In this document: positions 20,314 through 32,498 of the stretch, in pieces
Position numbering within the stretch: the first letter of the stretch is position 1
Layout of the letters: every line of letters starts with the position of its first letter
Assembly (NCBI GenBank): GCA_002104985.1
Contig: MCGO01000019.1
Location: 496,001 to 560,000 of the forward strand
Origin: Rhizoclosmatium globosum
Lineage: Eukaryota; Chytridiomycota; Chytridiomycetes; Chytridiales; Chytriomycetaceae
Length of the DNA stretch: 64,000 nucleotides
Reading direction: 5' to 3'
Position numbers and translations under genes: made by a program
The notes under the pieces: model-generated
Databases searched by the model: none
What the model saw: the letters and a program-made list of their open reading frames with translations, nothing else
Told to the model about the DNA's origin: nothing

Positions 20314-21715
20314 ATGTCAACATCAAAAGCCATCCCGCCATCCATCCTTCTCTTCCCCGTCACTTCAACGCCACTCAATGAACCAAGAGCAAAGCCCCCA
20401 GCACCACGAGTTGGCGCCTCTTTGACCTTTTATGCTCCAACAAACGAAGTAATCCTGTTTGGCGGAGCTTCGCATGAAACCGGTGTTTGGATGAAACTTA
20501 TACACTCGGACTTGGTTCGCACAACCCCCGCATTCCCTTTGCATCTCTAACATCATTTAACTCCCAGATTCGCGTGTGTGGAGAAAGCTTCCCACGTCGT
20601 CATCGCCTTCAGCCCGGTACGACCACCTCGCCCTCATTGTGAATCGAGCACCCACAGGACGCGAAGCAAAGTCTTCGCATCTACTTGTGTTTGGAGGGGC
20701 TTCGGATGACGCGCCGTTGAATGACTTGTGGTTCTTGGATCTTGGTGAGGACCTAAGGGGTTTTGCTGTCAAAATGGTGTTTGCTTATTGACTCATTGGT
20801 TGTAGATGCTAAGACGTGGGTTAATAGTACGGGGAGAATGAAAGGTTGTGTTCCGTCTCCGAGGACGATTCAGTCTTGTGGGTATCTGGCGGGGAAGGTT
20901 GGAGAGTCTGACAGAATCTATTTGGTTGGTGGAGGAGAGGGCGGGGATCGTCCTGTTGATGATAATGTTGTGCGTGTTCTTGATATTGGTATGTTACGAT
21001 GAGATTTGGTGGAATTGGGCTAACGGATATGATAGACTCGTTGACTTGGACTCATGTCAAAACAATCACAACGCGGTGCCCACCTTCTCTTCAAGGGCAT
21101 ACTACAACTCTTGTAAACATTAATTCAATTCCGTACTTGATTGTGTTTGGTGGGTCTGTGAATTCTGTGTCGAGCGCAGGACTCTGGATTCTGAATCTTG
21201 AGTCGAATGAGTGGACGCACTTGGAGGGCGATGGAGAGGAAGAATGGCCGGCTTCTCGATGTGGACACACTATGACACGCGTTTGAAAGACGGGCGCGAA
21301 GTTGTTTATGTTTCTGGAGGGTTGCATCGTCCCAAGGATGGGGATGCGAAAGTTATGGATGATGTTTGGGTATTGGAATTGATAGCTGGCGAGGTTACAG
21401 GAAATTGAAAGTAAATTGGACGCGTATTGATGTGGTTGAAGGAGTTGTTGGTGGTGGAGCGGAGGAGGAGAGGGCGTTGGTGCAATTGATGCGGCGGCTT
21501 GTGCTATTCCTCTGAGTGTCTCTATTGCCAAGATGGATGTATGTGGTGAAGACATTATTGTTGGAGATCACGCAGCCTCGGCAGCGGAGAAATTACTCCT
21601 CGGGGACCAGATGGGACAGCGAAATAGCAGAACGAAGAAAGACGACGCTCTCTTATTCTTTGGAGGAATGAACCTACGGAGCTTGAGCAATCGGGTTTCA
21701 GTCTTGTTGGTTTAA
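20314..21715 (+). CDS. Kelch-repeat beta-propeller protein
   Basis: Four introns join exons encoding successive Kelch motifs: TNEVILFGGASHET, HLLVFGGASDDAPLNDLWFL, RIYLVGGGEGGDRPVDDNVV, YLIVFGGSVNSVSSAGLWIL, and VVYVSGGLHRPKDGDAKVMD then DVWVLEL. A sixth blade near the end has ALLFFGGMNLRSL. The blade signature of a double Gly with downstream Trp is clear. One base is missing near 21286. No other domain or signal peptide is seen, so it is probably a cytosolic interaction propeller; the partner is unknown. Confidence 0.75.
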
Positions 21716-21872
21716 TTATTCTTTTCTTACATAATCCAGAAGGCTTAATGAGTTGTTGTATGAATTGTGTGAATTGCTCATGTTTTTCTAATCATTTTCT
21801 CTTTCCTTCTTTCTTCTACTTTTTCATCCTTTGTCAAATTTTCACTCAGAACCACCACCACCTCGAAAGCAG

Positions 21873-24800
21873 ATGATGTCGCTACCGATCTCGTCCCTGA
21901 TTGAAGCCACGTCTTTAGCAAGCAGCGAGGCACCTCTTCTTCCGTGGGGCACGCCACTCGATGCGCAGCAAGTCACTTTTGTTGTTGATGACGACGATGA
22001 AGACGACGACGACGATGTCCAAGGGCAGCAGCAACAACAACAACAACAACAACAACAACGAAGAAGTCGGAAGATCGACACAGAAGAAGACGATGCAGAC
22101 TTTGTTGGGCCAGACGAGGGCGACGAGGACGACGACGAGTTCGAAGGTGGCGATGTGTCGTCAAAGAAGAAGAAGAAGAAGAAGACTTGGACGGCCTTCG
22201 AACTACGCAACAACAAACAACAACAACAACGTAACTCTCGCTTCTTTTTTCCTCTGTCGAACTGTGTACTAAACCCGCTTTCTCGCTCCCTGGAAACAGA
22301 CACTTCGTCGCCGCCTGCGCAAAGTCGACTCGTCCTCCTCCAAAGAATCAACTTCCACCGATCAACTGCAACAACTGCAACTGCAACACTCCGCTGCCAC
22401 CAGCCAAAACACATCGTGCGCCAGACAAAGCAGCCATACAACGAACAGGGCGAGCGCGTCTACTGTCTGTGCCGCCTTCCTGACAATGGCAGATTCATGA
22501 TTCAGTGCGATGTCTGCAAGGACTGGTACCACGGCTCCTGTGTCGATATCTCAGAGAGAGTTGGTCAGACCCTGAGAGTCTATGAGTGTCCCTGCTGTGT
22601 TCAGGCGAAGGAGGATGCAATTCAATTTCAGCTTCATCAAAGTAAGTTGGCTTTTGAGAGAGTCATTTGGTAGATGAGAGCGTGTGGGAACGAGCGAAGT
22701 GAGCTTCTGTCTCGGGAGAGCGAAGCGATATGAAACGAAACGAACCCTTGTCATGACAAATTAAGGGCGGCCGCTGTTCTGGTCTAGGAATTTCGAAGTG
22801 AGCGAGATGTTCTTATGTTGTTTGTTTCGTCTGTCCGATGTGATGTCTGCGGATGTCAAAGTTGAAGTTTGCTTTCAAGTCTCGGACATACTCTGGCAAA
22901 GAAGTTATCAATGAGAAGAAACTTCGTGTCAATGATTTGTAATTATAAATATTGTGATAATGTGGTGCGGTAGCCTATTTGGCCTCTTTCATACTTCTGT
23001 TTGGGCTGTTCTTTGGCCTGAATGACAAACTGCATCCATATGACCATATCACTGAACAAACATGCGGAATTCATTCACTTTGATAAATGACAATATATAT
23101 TGGATGCACTGCTGGACTTTGGCAACTTAAACAGGATTGGTGCTCTGAAACAAAGGGATTGACAAACCAAATCACGTGACACACCCCTTCACTCCTCCTT
23201 CTCCAACTCTCCCTAGTTTCAGTACAAAATAGAAAGACCGAATTCAAGAACTTTTTATGAGTAACTAACCGTATTCTTTTCATCGCTAGATGCTACCAAT
23301 GGTCCTGTTCAACAAGTCCAACAACGTGATGTAAGTATTCTTTACTAACGCACCTTCTTTGTGAAAACCAAAATAAATCTAACCACCTTTCATCTTTAGG
23401 TTCAAAACGGCACATCGACTCGTTCCTCTCAACAAACACGCCGACCACCTCCTACAAAACGTACATCCCTCACGAATATCACCAGCACTCCGTCTCCTTC
23501 CGCCGCTACCGCACCAGCGCCCCAAGAACCAGACGTAGGTCCAACCTCCATGGCCTGGATCCACGACAAAACACGCTCCCTCGTCCGAAAATCTTTCGGC
23601 GAACTCCTTCGCACCATTGCGCAAGACCTTAAATCCGACGGCTCCGTGTCTGCTACCGACGCTGAGTTTTTGGATATGACTGAACTCGCTGGATCCATGG
23701 AAGACGCGTTGTTTGACGCCACATCTGATGGCGAGAAGGGGTCTCGTAGGACTTGTGGGGATAAGGTAAACAAAAGCCTGTATTTTTGCAAAGACCTTTT
23801 TATTAACATGAACCGAAACCAGTATAAATCGAAATTCAGGTCCCTCCAGTTCAACCTCAAAGACAAAAAGAATTCAACGCTTCGTATCCGTTTGTTGACG
23901 GGTGCGCTTGCGACTACGACGCTTGTGAAGCTTGAGGCGCGGGAACTTGCGAATGATGAGATTCGGAAACGGACGGAAGAGATTCGGACGTGGAGTTTGA
24001 GGGATGCGATGAAACCCAAGGATGTTGAAATTATGTGTAAGTTATCTTATTGGTTTCTGATTGTTGAAGGACTAATGATGTTTTTCTTGGGGGTATAGAC
24101 AAGAAGACACACAAAGGAGACGAAGAAATCCGGGCGTCCGTTGAAGAACGTAGAGAAGAAGTTGTTGTTGTTCGGAAGCGCGATGTTGACGTTTCTGAAG
24201 ATGAAATGGATACGTCTGTTGCTGAAGCGTCTAGTTCCACCGGAATCAGAAGTTTCCCAGTCGGAATCGCCAAGATTGTCGCGGAGGCTGAAGCCGCCGC
24301 CCGTGCACCTGTCAAGATTGTCGCGCCGACGGCCAAGATTGAGAGTCTGGATGACTTGTTGGCGAAAGTGGGGGGAAGTCCTACTGCGGGGTTGAAGAGA
24401 CGTGGGTCTGAAGATGACTATTCAGACAGTAGCAAGAAGGGACGTGTTGATGAGGCTTCGTCGGGTGTAGCTGCAGCAACGTCGAGTTGGGAGAACCTCG
24501 GTGTATCTGACTCGTGGGCTTCGTTTGATGGTGGTTTAGACGGGGATGATTCTTGGATGAGAGAGGGATTGGATTTGGAGGGTGTTACATCCACTACCTC
24601 GACGTTGTATTCTCCACATACACCTGAGGGTTCCCCGCCCCCGATGGAGCCGCCAGTTGTTTGGACGGGGTCAGTGCGTATGCCGCAGGTTGCAAAGTTT
24701 ATGGGGACGTGTAGGCAGATTGCTGGACGGCCTGTTGGGGATTCTGTGAAGCAGTGGGAGGACTTGTTGCCGCCGAGTGTGTTTGTGGAAGGGAGGATTG

Positions 24801-25770
24801 ATATCGCGAGGACGCAGGGGTATATTGATCAGCAGAAGTTGAGTACGTCAAAGGAGGTTATTGCTGTTGAGTTTATTCCTGAGAACAACGGCGGTGATTT
24901 GGAGATGGCGGTTTCTGGAACTGGGGAGGGCGGGTTCCAAGAGTTGTGTAACTACTTTTTGGAGAAGAAGAGGTATGCGGTTGTAGGGTCACGGTATGTG
25001 AGTGTTCGAGACATGTATCTTGTTCCTGTCCGGGCTGGTGAAAGTGTTCCAAGTACGATTGCTGTTTTATCCAAGTTTTGTGTTTCTGATAAAACTGATG
25101 CGAGGGATCGGTTGTTTGGAGTCATGATTTTGGATAAGGCGTTCTTTTCTGGTAAAGAGGCGTCAAATTCTAGCAACAATAAGCGGCCGGCGACTTCAGT
25201 GCCTTCTAGTAACGGTAGCTCGAACAAGAGACCGGCTCCAACTCCAGCTCCAGTACCAACAGCAGCGGCGATCAGAAAAGGTATGTTGTCACACCAAATT
25301 CATGCAAACTTTCCCCGAAAAACCAAATTGTCAGTTTTGTCGTAAATGCATATCCCCCACACTCACAATAAAACCTTCACTCACTGATAATTCTCCTCCT
25401 AAAACATACAGAACCAGCTCGCGACCCCCGCATTCGCCAAACCGCATCAACAACAACAACAACCACACAACCGCCTCCGATAACTACAACTGCATGGCCA
25501 GGTCTCTCCACTCACGCACAAACCCAGCAACCTTACGCACCCGCGTTACCACTGGGTACACCAGCCGTAGCTCCCTCCGCAACAGCGTTAGCGCTCTTGA
25601 TGCAACTACAGCGACAACAGCAAGCTGCAACTCCGGCGCCTGTCGCTGTCCCACAAGGAATCGCGGGGCTGTTGAGTCAGATCCAGGCTGCAAACGCGTT
25701 GCAAGCGCAGCAGCAGAAACAGCAGAGTTATTCGGCGAGTTCTGGGTTGTATGGAACTGGGAATCGGTGA
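21873..25770 (+). CDS. BYE1: BYE1-like transcription factor (PHD, TFIIS central domain, SPOC)
   Basis: Yeast Bye1 and animal PHF3/DIDO bind RNA polymerase II through a TFIIS-like domain and H3K4me3 through a PHD finger. Here an acidic, poly-Q N-terminus (about 21990-22060) and a basic patch precede the PHD finger RVYCLCRLPDNGRFMIQCDV, CKDWYHGSCVD (Cys4-His-Cys3). A 648-nt intron follows. The TFIIS central domain has SLVRKSFGELLRTIAQDL, YKSKFRSLQFNLKDKKNSTL and ARELANDEIRKRTEEIRTWS. The SPOC domain has WTGSVRMPQVAKFMGTCRQI, PSVFVEGRIDI and LEKKRYAVVGSRYVSVRDMY. The last exon starts EPARDPRIRQTAS and is Gln/Ala-rich, ending at 25768-25770. An in-frame TTG lies upstream; the ATG at 21873 was chosen. 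Confidence 0.88.
22642..23289 (+). other. Unusually long intron of the BYE1-like gene
   Basis: GTAAGT donor at 22642 and CGCTAG acceptor ending 23289 join CATCAAA to ATGCTACC in frame (Asn codon). At 648 nt it is over ten times the usual intron length in this window. No gene or repeat is seen inside. Confidence 0.75.
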
Positions 25771-25987
25771 AATTGTTGGGTGTTTGTTTTTGTTTCGAGT
25801 TGTTTTTGTAAATAGATTGAGGATGGTGTTGGATGTTTTAGTTGGTAGTTTACTTTTATGTTGTTGAAGTTTGGTTCTTGTCGCTGACGCCTGGTTCATA
25901 CGTAGGCGTTTCGTACTTTAATAAAATCGTTTTTTTGATCTTAGTATATAATAATAACTTGGGAGACACACAATTTCTCTTCCAAAA

Positions 25988-27603
25988 ATGCAGTTTGTGA
26001 AGGATCTGGCCAAGAAAACTGAAACGGCGCTTCATCAACTCCAAGAGAAGATTGAAGATGCTACAGGATACTCCTTTGGAAATGACCATGCGATGCTTGA
26101 GTCTCTTGGTGATCTCAAGATTGGAGTAAGTAACCTCCAGCCTCCCTCTGATGTGTGTCTAATAGTTTGTTGTAAGGATGAGCACCCAATCAAGCACATG
26201 GTAGTTATCTGTATGGAGAACCGATCCTTCGATGCGCTTCTTGGCTGGTGGGCCAAAGAGCAGCAGGAAAAGGGCGTTCAAATTGACGGGATCCCCGAAG
26301 CCGCCAAGAACATTGACTCAAAGACCGGCACTGTTTGGCCTGCGAAGCCCAATGCAACTTACGTCCACGAATTCGATCCTGACCACGAAACATTTGCAAC
26401 TACACAACAAATATACGGAATGGCATCGTTGGACTCGAATGCACCCATGTTTGTACCCACCCACTCCACATCCTCGGCTTCGAACTCTTCTCATTTATAA
26501 ACTCACAGTGGCACACCAACATGGGTGGATTCGTCGACCAAGCTATCGATACAGATCGAAAGGGACTCAACGACAACGACCCGAAAAAGATTAGCGATGA
26601 GCTCGCCGCTGAAACCGTCATGTCTGGTTTCGCGCCTTCCCAAATCCCCGTATTCGTATCCCTCGCAGAAAACTTTGGAGTCTTTGACGCATGGCACGCT
26701 GGAATTCCAGGCCCCACGTTCCCTAACCGCGTGTTCCTCGCCTCAGCCACGTCAAATGGAATGTCAGTCAACAACAACAAGGAATTCGCAGAGGGCCTCC
26801 CGCAAAAGTCGATTTTCCAAATGTTTCACGAGAAGAAACTGTCATTCAAGAATTACTATGGACAAGCGCCGACAGGCTTGATTTTCAGTGACTTCCGGAA
26901 AATCGTTGAGGAGGATATACTTCACTTGAACCCGTCTGCTCATATGGGAGATATGTCTGCGTTCAAGAAGGACTGTGAAGAGGGGACGTTGCCCACGTTT
27001 TCTTGGATTGATCCGATTTTCGTTCAAGCGCCTGGATTCCTTGCGAATGATATGCATCCGCCACATGACGCTGCTCGTGGAGAGATTTTAATCAAGGAGA
27101 TATACGAGGCTCTTCGTGCGTCTCCTCAATGGGAAAAAACTGCGCTCTTGATTACGTTTGATGAACATGGTGGTTATTATGATCACGTTGCTCCACCTAC
27201 CAACGTTCCAAGCCCGGACGAGATCTCAAGCAATAATAAGGAATTCAAGTTTGACCGTCTTGGGATCCGTGTGCCTGCGATTCTCGTTTCCGCTCATATC
27301 AACAAGGGCGCCATATTCCACGATCCTGCTAAACCAGCTCCCTCTGATTTAGGAAACTATCACGCGAGCAAGTATGATCACAGCTCGTTGGTTCATTCCG
27401 TCAATGATATGTTCAATTTGGATGTCGACTTGAACCCAAGAGCGAGATGGAGTGGTTCGTTTGCACACAAGTTTACAAAGTATGCGAGAAAAGACTGTCC
27501 AGTCAAGTTGCCAGATGCGCCTGCTATTACAGAGCGTATGGAAGTGTATGATGAGAAGAGTGAATGGACATCTGTTTTTGCTGCAATCAAGGACTTATTC
27601 TAA
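25988..27603 (+). CDS. Phosphoesterase family protein (phospholipase C/acid phosphatase-like)
   Basis: Family PF04185 includes bacterial PLC, AcpA and plant non-specific phospholipase C. The conserved blocks are present: MVVICMENRSFDALLGWWAK with the nucleophile-region ENRSFD, VHEFDPDHETFATTQQIYGM, MGGFVDQA, GIPGPTFPNRVFLASAT, HPPHDAARGEILIKEIYEAL and ITFDEHGGYYDHVAPP. Introns near 26129-26174 and 26455-26506 restore LKIG-DEHPIK and NAPMF-WHTNMGGF. The N-terminus (MQFVKDLAKKTETALHQLQE) is a charged helix with no signal peptide, so the enzyme is probably cytosolic and could act on phosphatidylcholine or phosphate esters. About 480 residues, full length. Confidence 0.85.
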
Positions 27604-27640
27604 ACAATGTTGAAAGCAAGAATATATTAATTAAATACGA

Positions 27641-29943
27641 TTATAAAGTCTCAACAGAGTTTCCCTTCGCAACAACAAAGCCAGATGGTTCTGGAACAAG
27701 TTCAGTTGTGATGATATCAGTCATCTCTGCTGCTGATTCGTCAGCCCTCGCTTCCCGTGTCTCTTCTACAGCCGCTTCAACAGCATCATCGATAGTAAAG
27801 TGGAAATATTCAAGCGCCTTCTCAACCTTGGCATCCTCTGACACCGAACTTCCTCGTTTCCCCTTCAGTCGCTGCAACAATCCTTGAATAGGCGAATTGT
27901 TGACTTGATTAGGAGCTCCAGGAGTTGCATCCACACTAGAAGCAGAAGCCGCGACAGGAACACGCAATAGAGTGTTGAGCTGTCGTTTTCGGACGTGAAC
28001 GAAATGGAATGGCACGTTTCGACCAGCGTATCGTACCAAGTCGTCTCTGATATCAAGTAAGGCTTGGAGACCAGTGTAGTCGAGGTTGTTGACGGCGGCA
28101 AAGTCGAGGATGACGGCTCGAAGTGGGGGTAATGCTGTAAGCCCCTTCCTCTCCGCTCACGAACACGTTGCTCAGTATCATCACTCCAGCTACGTTCTCC
28201 CTTTGGTACGTTCCGCGTGCTTGTGTATCGGAAGTTGTCAATCACGGTTTCCTTCAGTTTGTCGATAAAGAAGCTGCTGTTTGGGTATGTGAGGGACTCC
28301 TCGATTTTGAAAACGAGAATTCCTTCAGGGACTTTCTCAAATTCCTTTTTGTAGCCATCGTGGATTGGGTTGATCCATTTTCCGTCAGTTGTTCGGGCGA
28401 GGGTGGAGAGTTTTGGACGGGCGATTCTGAGGAGGAGGACGAGAACGGACCATCCCACAGCAGCGTAAATAGCATTCTCGAGGGAGGACACGAAAGACAC
28501 GAGAAGAGCGATAAGAAAGCCGGCAAAGTCAGTGAGTTCGACTTCGTAGAGACTCTTCAAGATTTTAAAGTTGACGAAGAGTTCACTGATGGCTGCAATG
28601 ACAATTGCACAGAGAGTTGCGTTAGGGATGTAGTAGAGGACTCCAGTAAGCGTGAAGAGAGAAATCACGACAAGAACACCAGTAATAAAAGTTCCGAGTG
28701 GAGTTCTGACACCTGAAGCGGACTTGATGGCGGAACGAGAGAACGAACCAGTGGCGGGGAAAGCTCCAACAAAGCTTCCCAAAAAGTTGGTGAGTCCAAT
28801 GGCCACAATTTCTTGGTTGTTGTTGGTTGTGTATCCATTCAATCTTCCGTAAGTTTTGACAACTGCAATGTGTTCGAGGATCGACACAATAAAGACAGCA
28901 GGAACGGCGGGGAAAACAACGGCAGCATAGGATGTACTCAAATTCGCTTGCTGGATATTGGTCAATCCGTATGGAATGGTTTTAACCATATTGAATGGAA
29001 CACTTTTGTCGTCTCTCAATGAGTACGAAATTCCCGTCGCGATAATCAAGACAATAGCGTTACGCAAGTATCCAACGAAACGCAATAACGGGTATCGCTT
29101 TGCAAAGTGTTGCATGGCGTATTTGATGGAAATGATGGCGACGAGGGATGCAACTCCGAAAATAGCGTCATATTTGGACACCCCGTTCAACGCCCTCAAA
29201 GTATCCCCAAGAACTTGATATGGTGCATTGTTGGTGTTGATCTTGGGAATTCCAAGGAGACCAGCCATTTGGGCGATAATAATCTGAATACCAGCACCAG
29301 ATGTGAATCCAGCAATTACAGGGACAGGAACAAAGTCCACCACAACACCGAGTCTAAAAAGACCGACAAATAGCTGAATAAGACCAGTCCAGAACGAGAG
29401 CGAAATGGCAAAGATAACTGCCTCAGCAGGCTTCGCATTCGGAATGTAAGTGGAGACAGATTGTCCAACAAGAAGACAAAGCACTGCAGTAGGTCCGATA
29501 GTAACATCTATTTCCGTGGAGAAAACGGGGTCAAAGACATTCGCTTGGGGCTTGGGCTTCACAAAATTACTTACCTTTTGAAGTAGCAAAAGCGGCATAG
29601 ATAAAAGCGCCAATGAATGAGGTGTACAGACCAAACTCAGGTGGTAGATTCGCTAACTTGGATGCATATGAAATGGCCTGGAATGGGAAATGTGGGATGA
29701 GTCTTTCAAGCCCAGCGAACATGGCACTTGAGTGCTACGAACCTGAGGAATAACAACCAACGCCACGGTGACTCCTGCAATAAAGTCACCCACGAACCAT
29801 GTTGAGTTGTATCGAGGCAGCCATCCGGCGATTGGAAACAGCGACTTGATGTATGCCTTTGATGACTGGGGAAGGTTCTTGAAGCTGTCGCGAAGAGACT
29901 GTTGAATCTCTTGAACTTGTGTCAGGGGTTTCTCGTGATACAT
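27641..29943 (-). CDS. SLC26/SulP sulfate permease with STAS domain
   Basis: The start at 29943 gives MYHEKPLTQVQEIQQSLRDS. The SulP signature region follows (LFPIAGWLPRYN, WFVGDFIAGVTVALVVIPQ), then after introns many membrane helices, including DVTIGPTAVLCLLVGQSVST, FVPVPVIAGFTSGAGIQIII, GLTNFLGSFVGAFPATGSFS and RSAIKSASGVRTPL. The C-terminal STAS domain has PEGILVFKIEESLTYPNSSF and, after a frame change near 28130 (intron or 1-nt loss), AVILDFAAVNNLDYTGLQAL. The tail is acidic. It is a plasma-membrane sulfate or anion importer. The gene converges with the phosphoesterase gene; only about 37 bp separate the stops. Confidence 0.85.
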
Positions 29944-30305
29944 TTTGATGAGGACTGAGAACGAATGGATTGAATGGCTCGATGGATGTCTGGTGCCCCT
30001 CAAGTTTTCGCTGGTTTTGTTGCGCCATTTCTCCCTTGATCGCGCAATTCGTCCAGAAGATAACAAAACCTACCAGTCCACCACCCATATTTGAAATAAC
30101 TACTGATTTTAAATGTTACGGTAGCATGTGCCAATGGCGTCATTATTAATGTCTTGGTAATTAATCAGACTGTTCTCAAAATAGAACTGCAGCAGTCAAA
30201 GTAAATTACAGAGGATTTATTCTTAATCCACATAAAGGAAAACCTGTTTTAATAAATACCAGCTGAATAATGTCCAAAAATGACGGGGTCGTTGTGCGAG
30301 CCTAA
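29944..30305. other. Intergenic region between permease and EB1
   Basis: 362 bp; upstream of the permease and downstream of EB1, with no supported gene or repeat. Confidence 0.4.
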
Positions 30306-31308
30306 CTAAAAGGTTTCCGTCTCCTCAACGTTCGCAGGAGGCTCAAAGCCTTCTTCAGTCTTGTACATAATAGCCTAAAAAGTCTCAATGTTAACTGAGA
30401 CCTTCCAGTTCCCCATCCCCTCAATCCAAAAAGTTGACAAACCTGAATATGCGCCAAACTCTCCTTGCCCATCACCTGGTCGCCACCTTGCTCCAAAGCC
30501 CCACTGACATACAACTCAATCTCCCGAAGTTTGCTAAAGTAAAAGTCACGCTCCTTCTCAACTTGTCCCACAGTCTCCTTCAGCTCCTCGGCTTGGAGCG
30601 TCATTTCCTGCATCTTCTTGGCCATGTCAGAAGAAACAGATGGGATTGGGGCAGATTTCGCGGCACCGAGAGCAGCAGGTGCGATAGCTGAACGGTTAAC
30701 TGGAGCAGCGGCGGCAGCTTTCTTCAAAGGAGTTCCTACTGCTTGGCAGCACCGGTTGAGACTCCGCCGCGACGAGCAGCCGCGTCATAAGCACCACCAG
30801 GATAGTATTGATCCCAGTACCTGTCAAATCACAGTTTCAGTATTCCACCACAAACATACGAATCACGCAAAAAGCACATACTTCTTCATCCACTGCATAA
30901 ACTCAATGTTATCCTGGAACTTGCACTTCATCAAGCGGTCGACGGGGATGTGGTTGTCAATCTTGTGCTTGTCAAAGGCAGCTTGCAGAATCTTGTAGTT
31001 TGCCACGTATTCGTATTCGTGTTTGGCAGCAAACTTTACTTTCGAGAGAGGAACCTAAGGAAGGAGGATTAGGTTAGTGGTGACCAGGGTGGAAAGCTGA
31101 GCGCAAAGAAAGAAGGGTAATTACATCGCGATAGATTGAGTCGATGATTGCGCAGTGGACGGCTCCGGTTCCGCATTGCTCAATCTTAGTGTAGTTGACT
31201 TGGCACAGGTCGTTGAGCTTAATTAGGTTGTGTGTTAGAAGGAGGAAGGGCCAAGCATTCGGATAAAGAACTCACCCAGGCAAGAAGTTCTGTTCTGCTT
31301 TCTCCCAT
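30306..31308 (-). CDS. EB1: EB1/Bim1/Mal3 microtubule plus-end tracking protein
   Basis: Exon 1 starts at 31308 ([11 protein letters not shown]) and leads into the calponin-homology domain: [60 protein letters not shown] and [21 protein letters not shown] low-complexity Ala/Pro linker is followed by the EB homology coiled coil ([18 protein letters not shown]), which includes the FYF hydrophobic cap. The last short exon ends [16 protein letters not shown] at 30306-30308; an acidic tail with a terminal aromatic residue is what CAP-Gly proteins bind. At least four introns of about 50-65 nt are present. All parts of the family are accounted for. Confidence 0.9.
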
Positions 31309-31503
31309 TTGGTTTCGTGTTTGGTTTCTGGTGAAGAAGTTGTGGCGAAAAGAAGGTCAGAATCATGTTGCTGTTCCGGTGGTGAGTGTCCGAACCTGCT
31401 GGTTTTTGTGAAGTTGAAAAGTGCAGTGCTTTGACCCAACTCAGAACAACTGAAGGTTACAATCATTTATTGTTTAGTACAGAAACCCGAAAGAAGTAAA
31501 TAA

Positions 31504-32203
31504 TTAAACAGACGGAAAGCGAGGCTTCACCAACAAAAACACGATTATCGCAATAATAAAAGCAAACACAACAATTATGCAACAACCATTTGTCTTCCAG
31601 TGGTTATTCACCAATGCCAACGGACTTTTGGCTGACTGTGCACATTGTGGACATTCCATATTGATTGCAGTACCCTCTGCAAACTTCACTTTCCGCTTTG
31701 TCGGATCTTCTCCGTCAAACTGAAGACAAGAAGGACACAAGTGTTTTCCACATGAGATGCATTGATTTGTGGTTGCTCGTCGACAGGTATGGCAAAGTGT
31801 GGAATTGCCTGATGAGTCGCGCGATTTCGTTACTTTGATTTCCCTGGATTATGTTGAAAAGTACAACAGAGTTAGCGACGTGTACTGTATTATAGTAACG
31901 TGCAATATATTACAAAGGTAGACCTTACTTTCTTGATGCTGCAGAACCAGGAAGCGACGTCGACAAGGAAACTTTCAAAACTCCTCGTTGTGCTCCATCC
32001 AACTTGCCCAGAACAGTTGTATCTGGCCACTGTTTTCCGTTGCTCGTGACAACACCCTTGACTAATTCAGGACTGATGCCTTTGACTTCAAGTTCCACGA
32101 GACTCTTCAAGTCCGAAATAGTTGACAGTTTGCTGATGGTGACAATCACTGTCTTGCCATCGCCAACAGAAACAAAGACGGTAAGTGGCTTATCGTTGAC
32201 CAT
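31504..32203 (-). CDS. Tail-anchored protein with ubiquitin-like domain and zinc-binding cysteines
   Basis: Exon 1 (start 32203) encodes a ubiquitin-like beta-grasp segment: LTVFVSVGDGKTVIVTISKL, DLKSLVELEVKGIS and WPDTTVLGKLDGAQRGVLKV. After one intron (about 31926-31855) comes a Cys-rich region with paired motifs CHTC, CISCGKHLCPSCL and CPQCAQ, then a single membrane helix near the C-terminus (CCIIVVFAFIIAIIVFLLV) and a short tail PRFPSV. The zinc motif resembles a RING/B-box-type treble clef but lacks a full RING spacing. I do not recognise a named orthologue. The architecture suggests an organelle-membrane protein in ubiquitin or proteostasis work (inference). Confidence 0.6.
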
Positions 32204-32425
32204 TGGATGTACGCTATTCGATGTTGTTGTGTTGATTTTTTGTTTCTATTTTGGTTGTGTATTCTTCGTGTTCTTTTTTCGGTTGGGGGCTGCAGATTAT
32301 ACAATAAACAGATCTTGTTCTTTGCGATAGTAACATATTGCCATAAAGCTGCGAATCATGTCTGAAGCAATTAGTATGTCATTATTAACGTTTCAAGTAA
32401 TGATAATTCATTGAGAGAACACAAG

Positions 32426-32498
32426 GGTTGTATAGTGTAGCGGTTTAGCACCCAGGTTTCTGATACCTGTAACCCCGGTTCGAGTCCGGGTACGACCT
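32426..32498 (+). tRNA. tRNA-Gln (anticodon CTG)
   Basis: The cloverleaf folds fully: acceptor GGTTGTA with TACGACC (one G-U), D stem GTG/CAC, anticodon stem CAGGT/ACCTG with loop TTCTGAT (anticodon CTG, decoding CAG), T arm CCCGG-TTCGAGT-CCGGG, discriminator T. The B box GGTTCGAGTCC is at 32477-32487. A Pol III terminator TTTT follows at 32502-32505. There is no intron. Confidence 0.95.

Noticed and set aside
21842..22441. 199-codon minus-strand frame with poly-Cys/poly-Ser runs
   Set aside because: It is the antisense of the acidic, poly-Gln and Lys-rich coding region of the BYE1-like gene; its composition is a by-product of CAA/GAC/AAG repeats.
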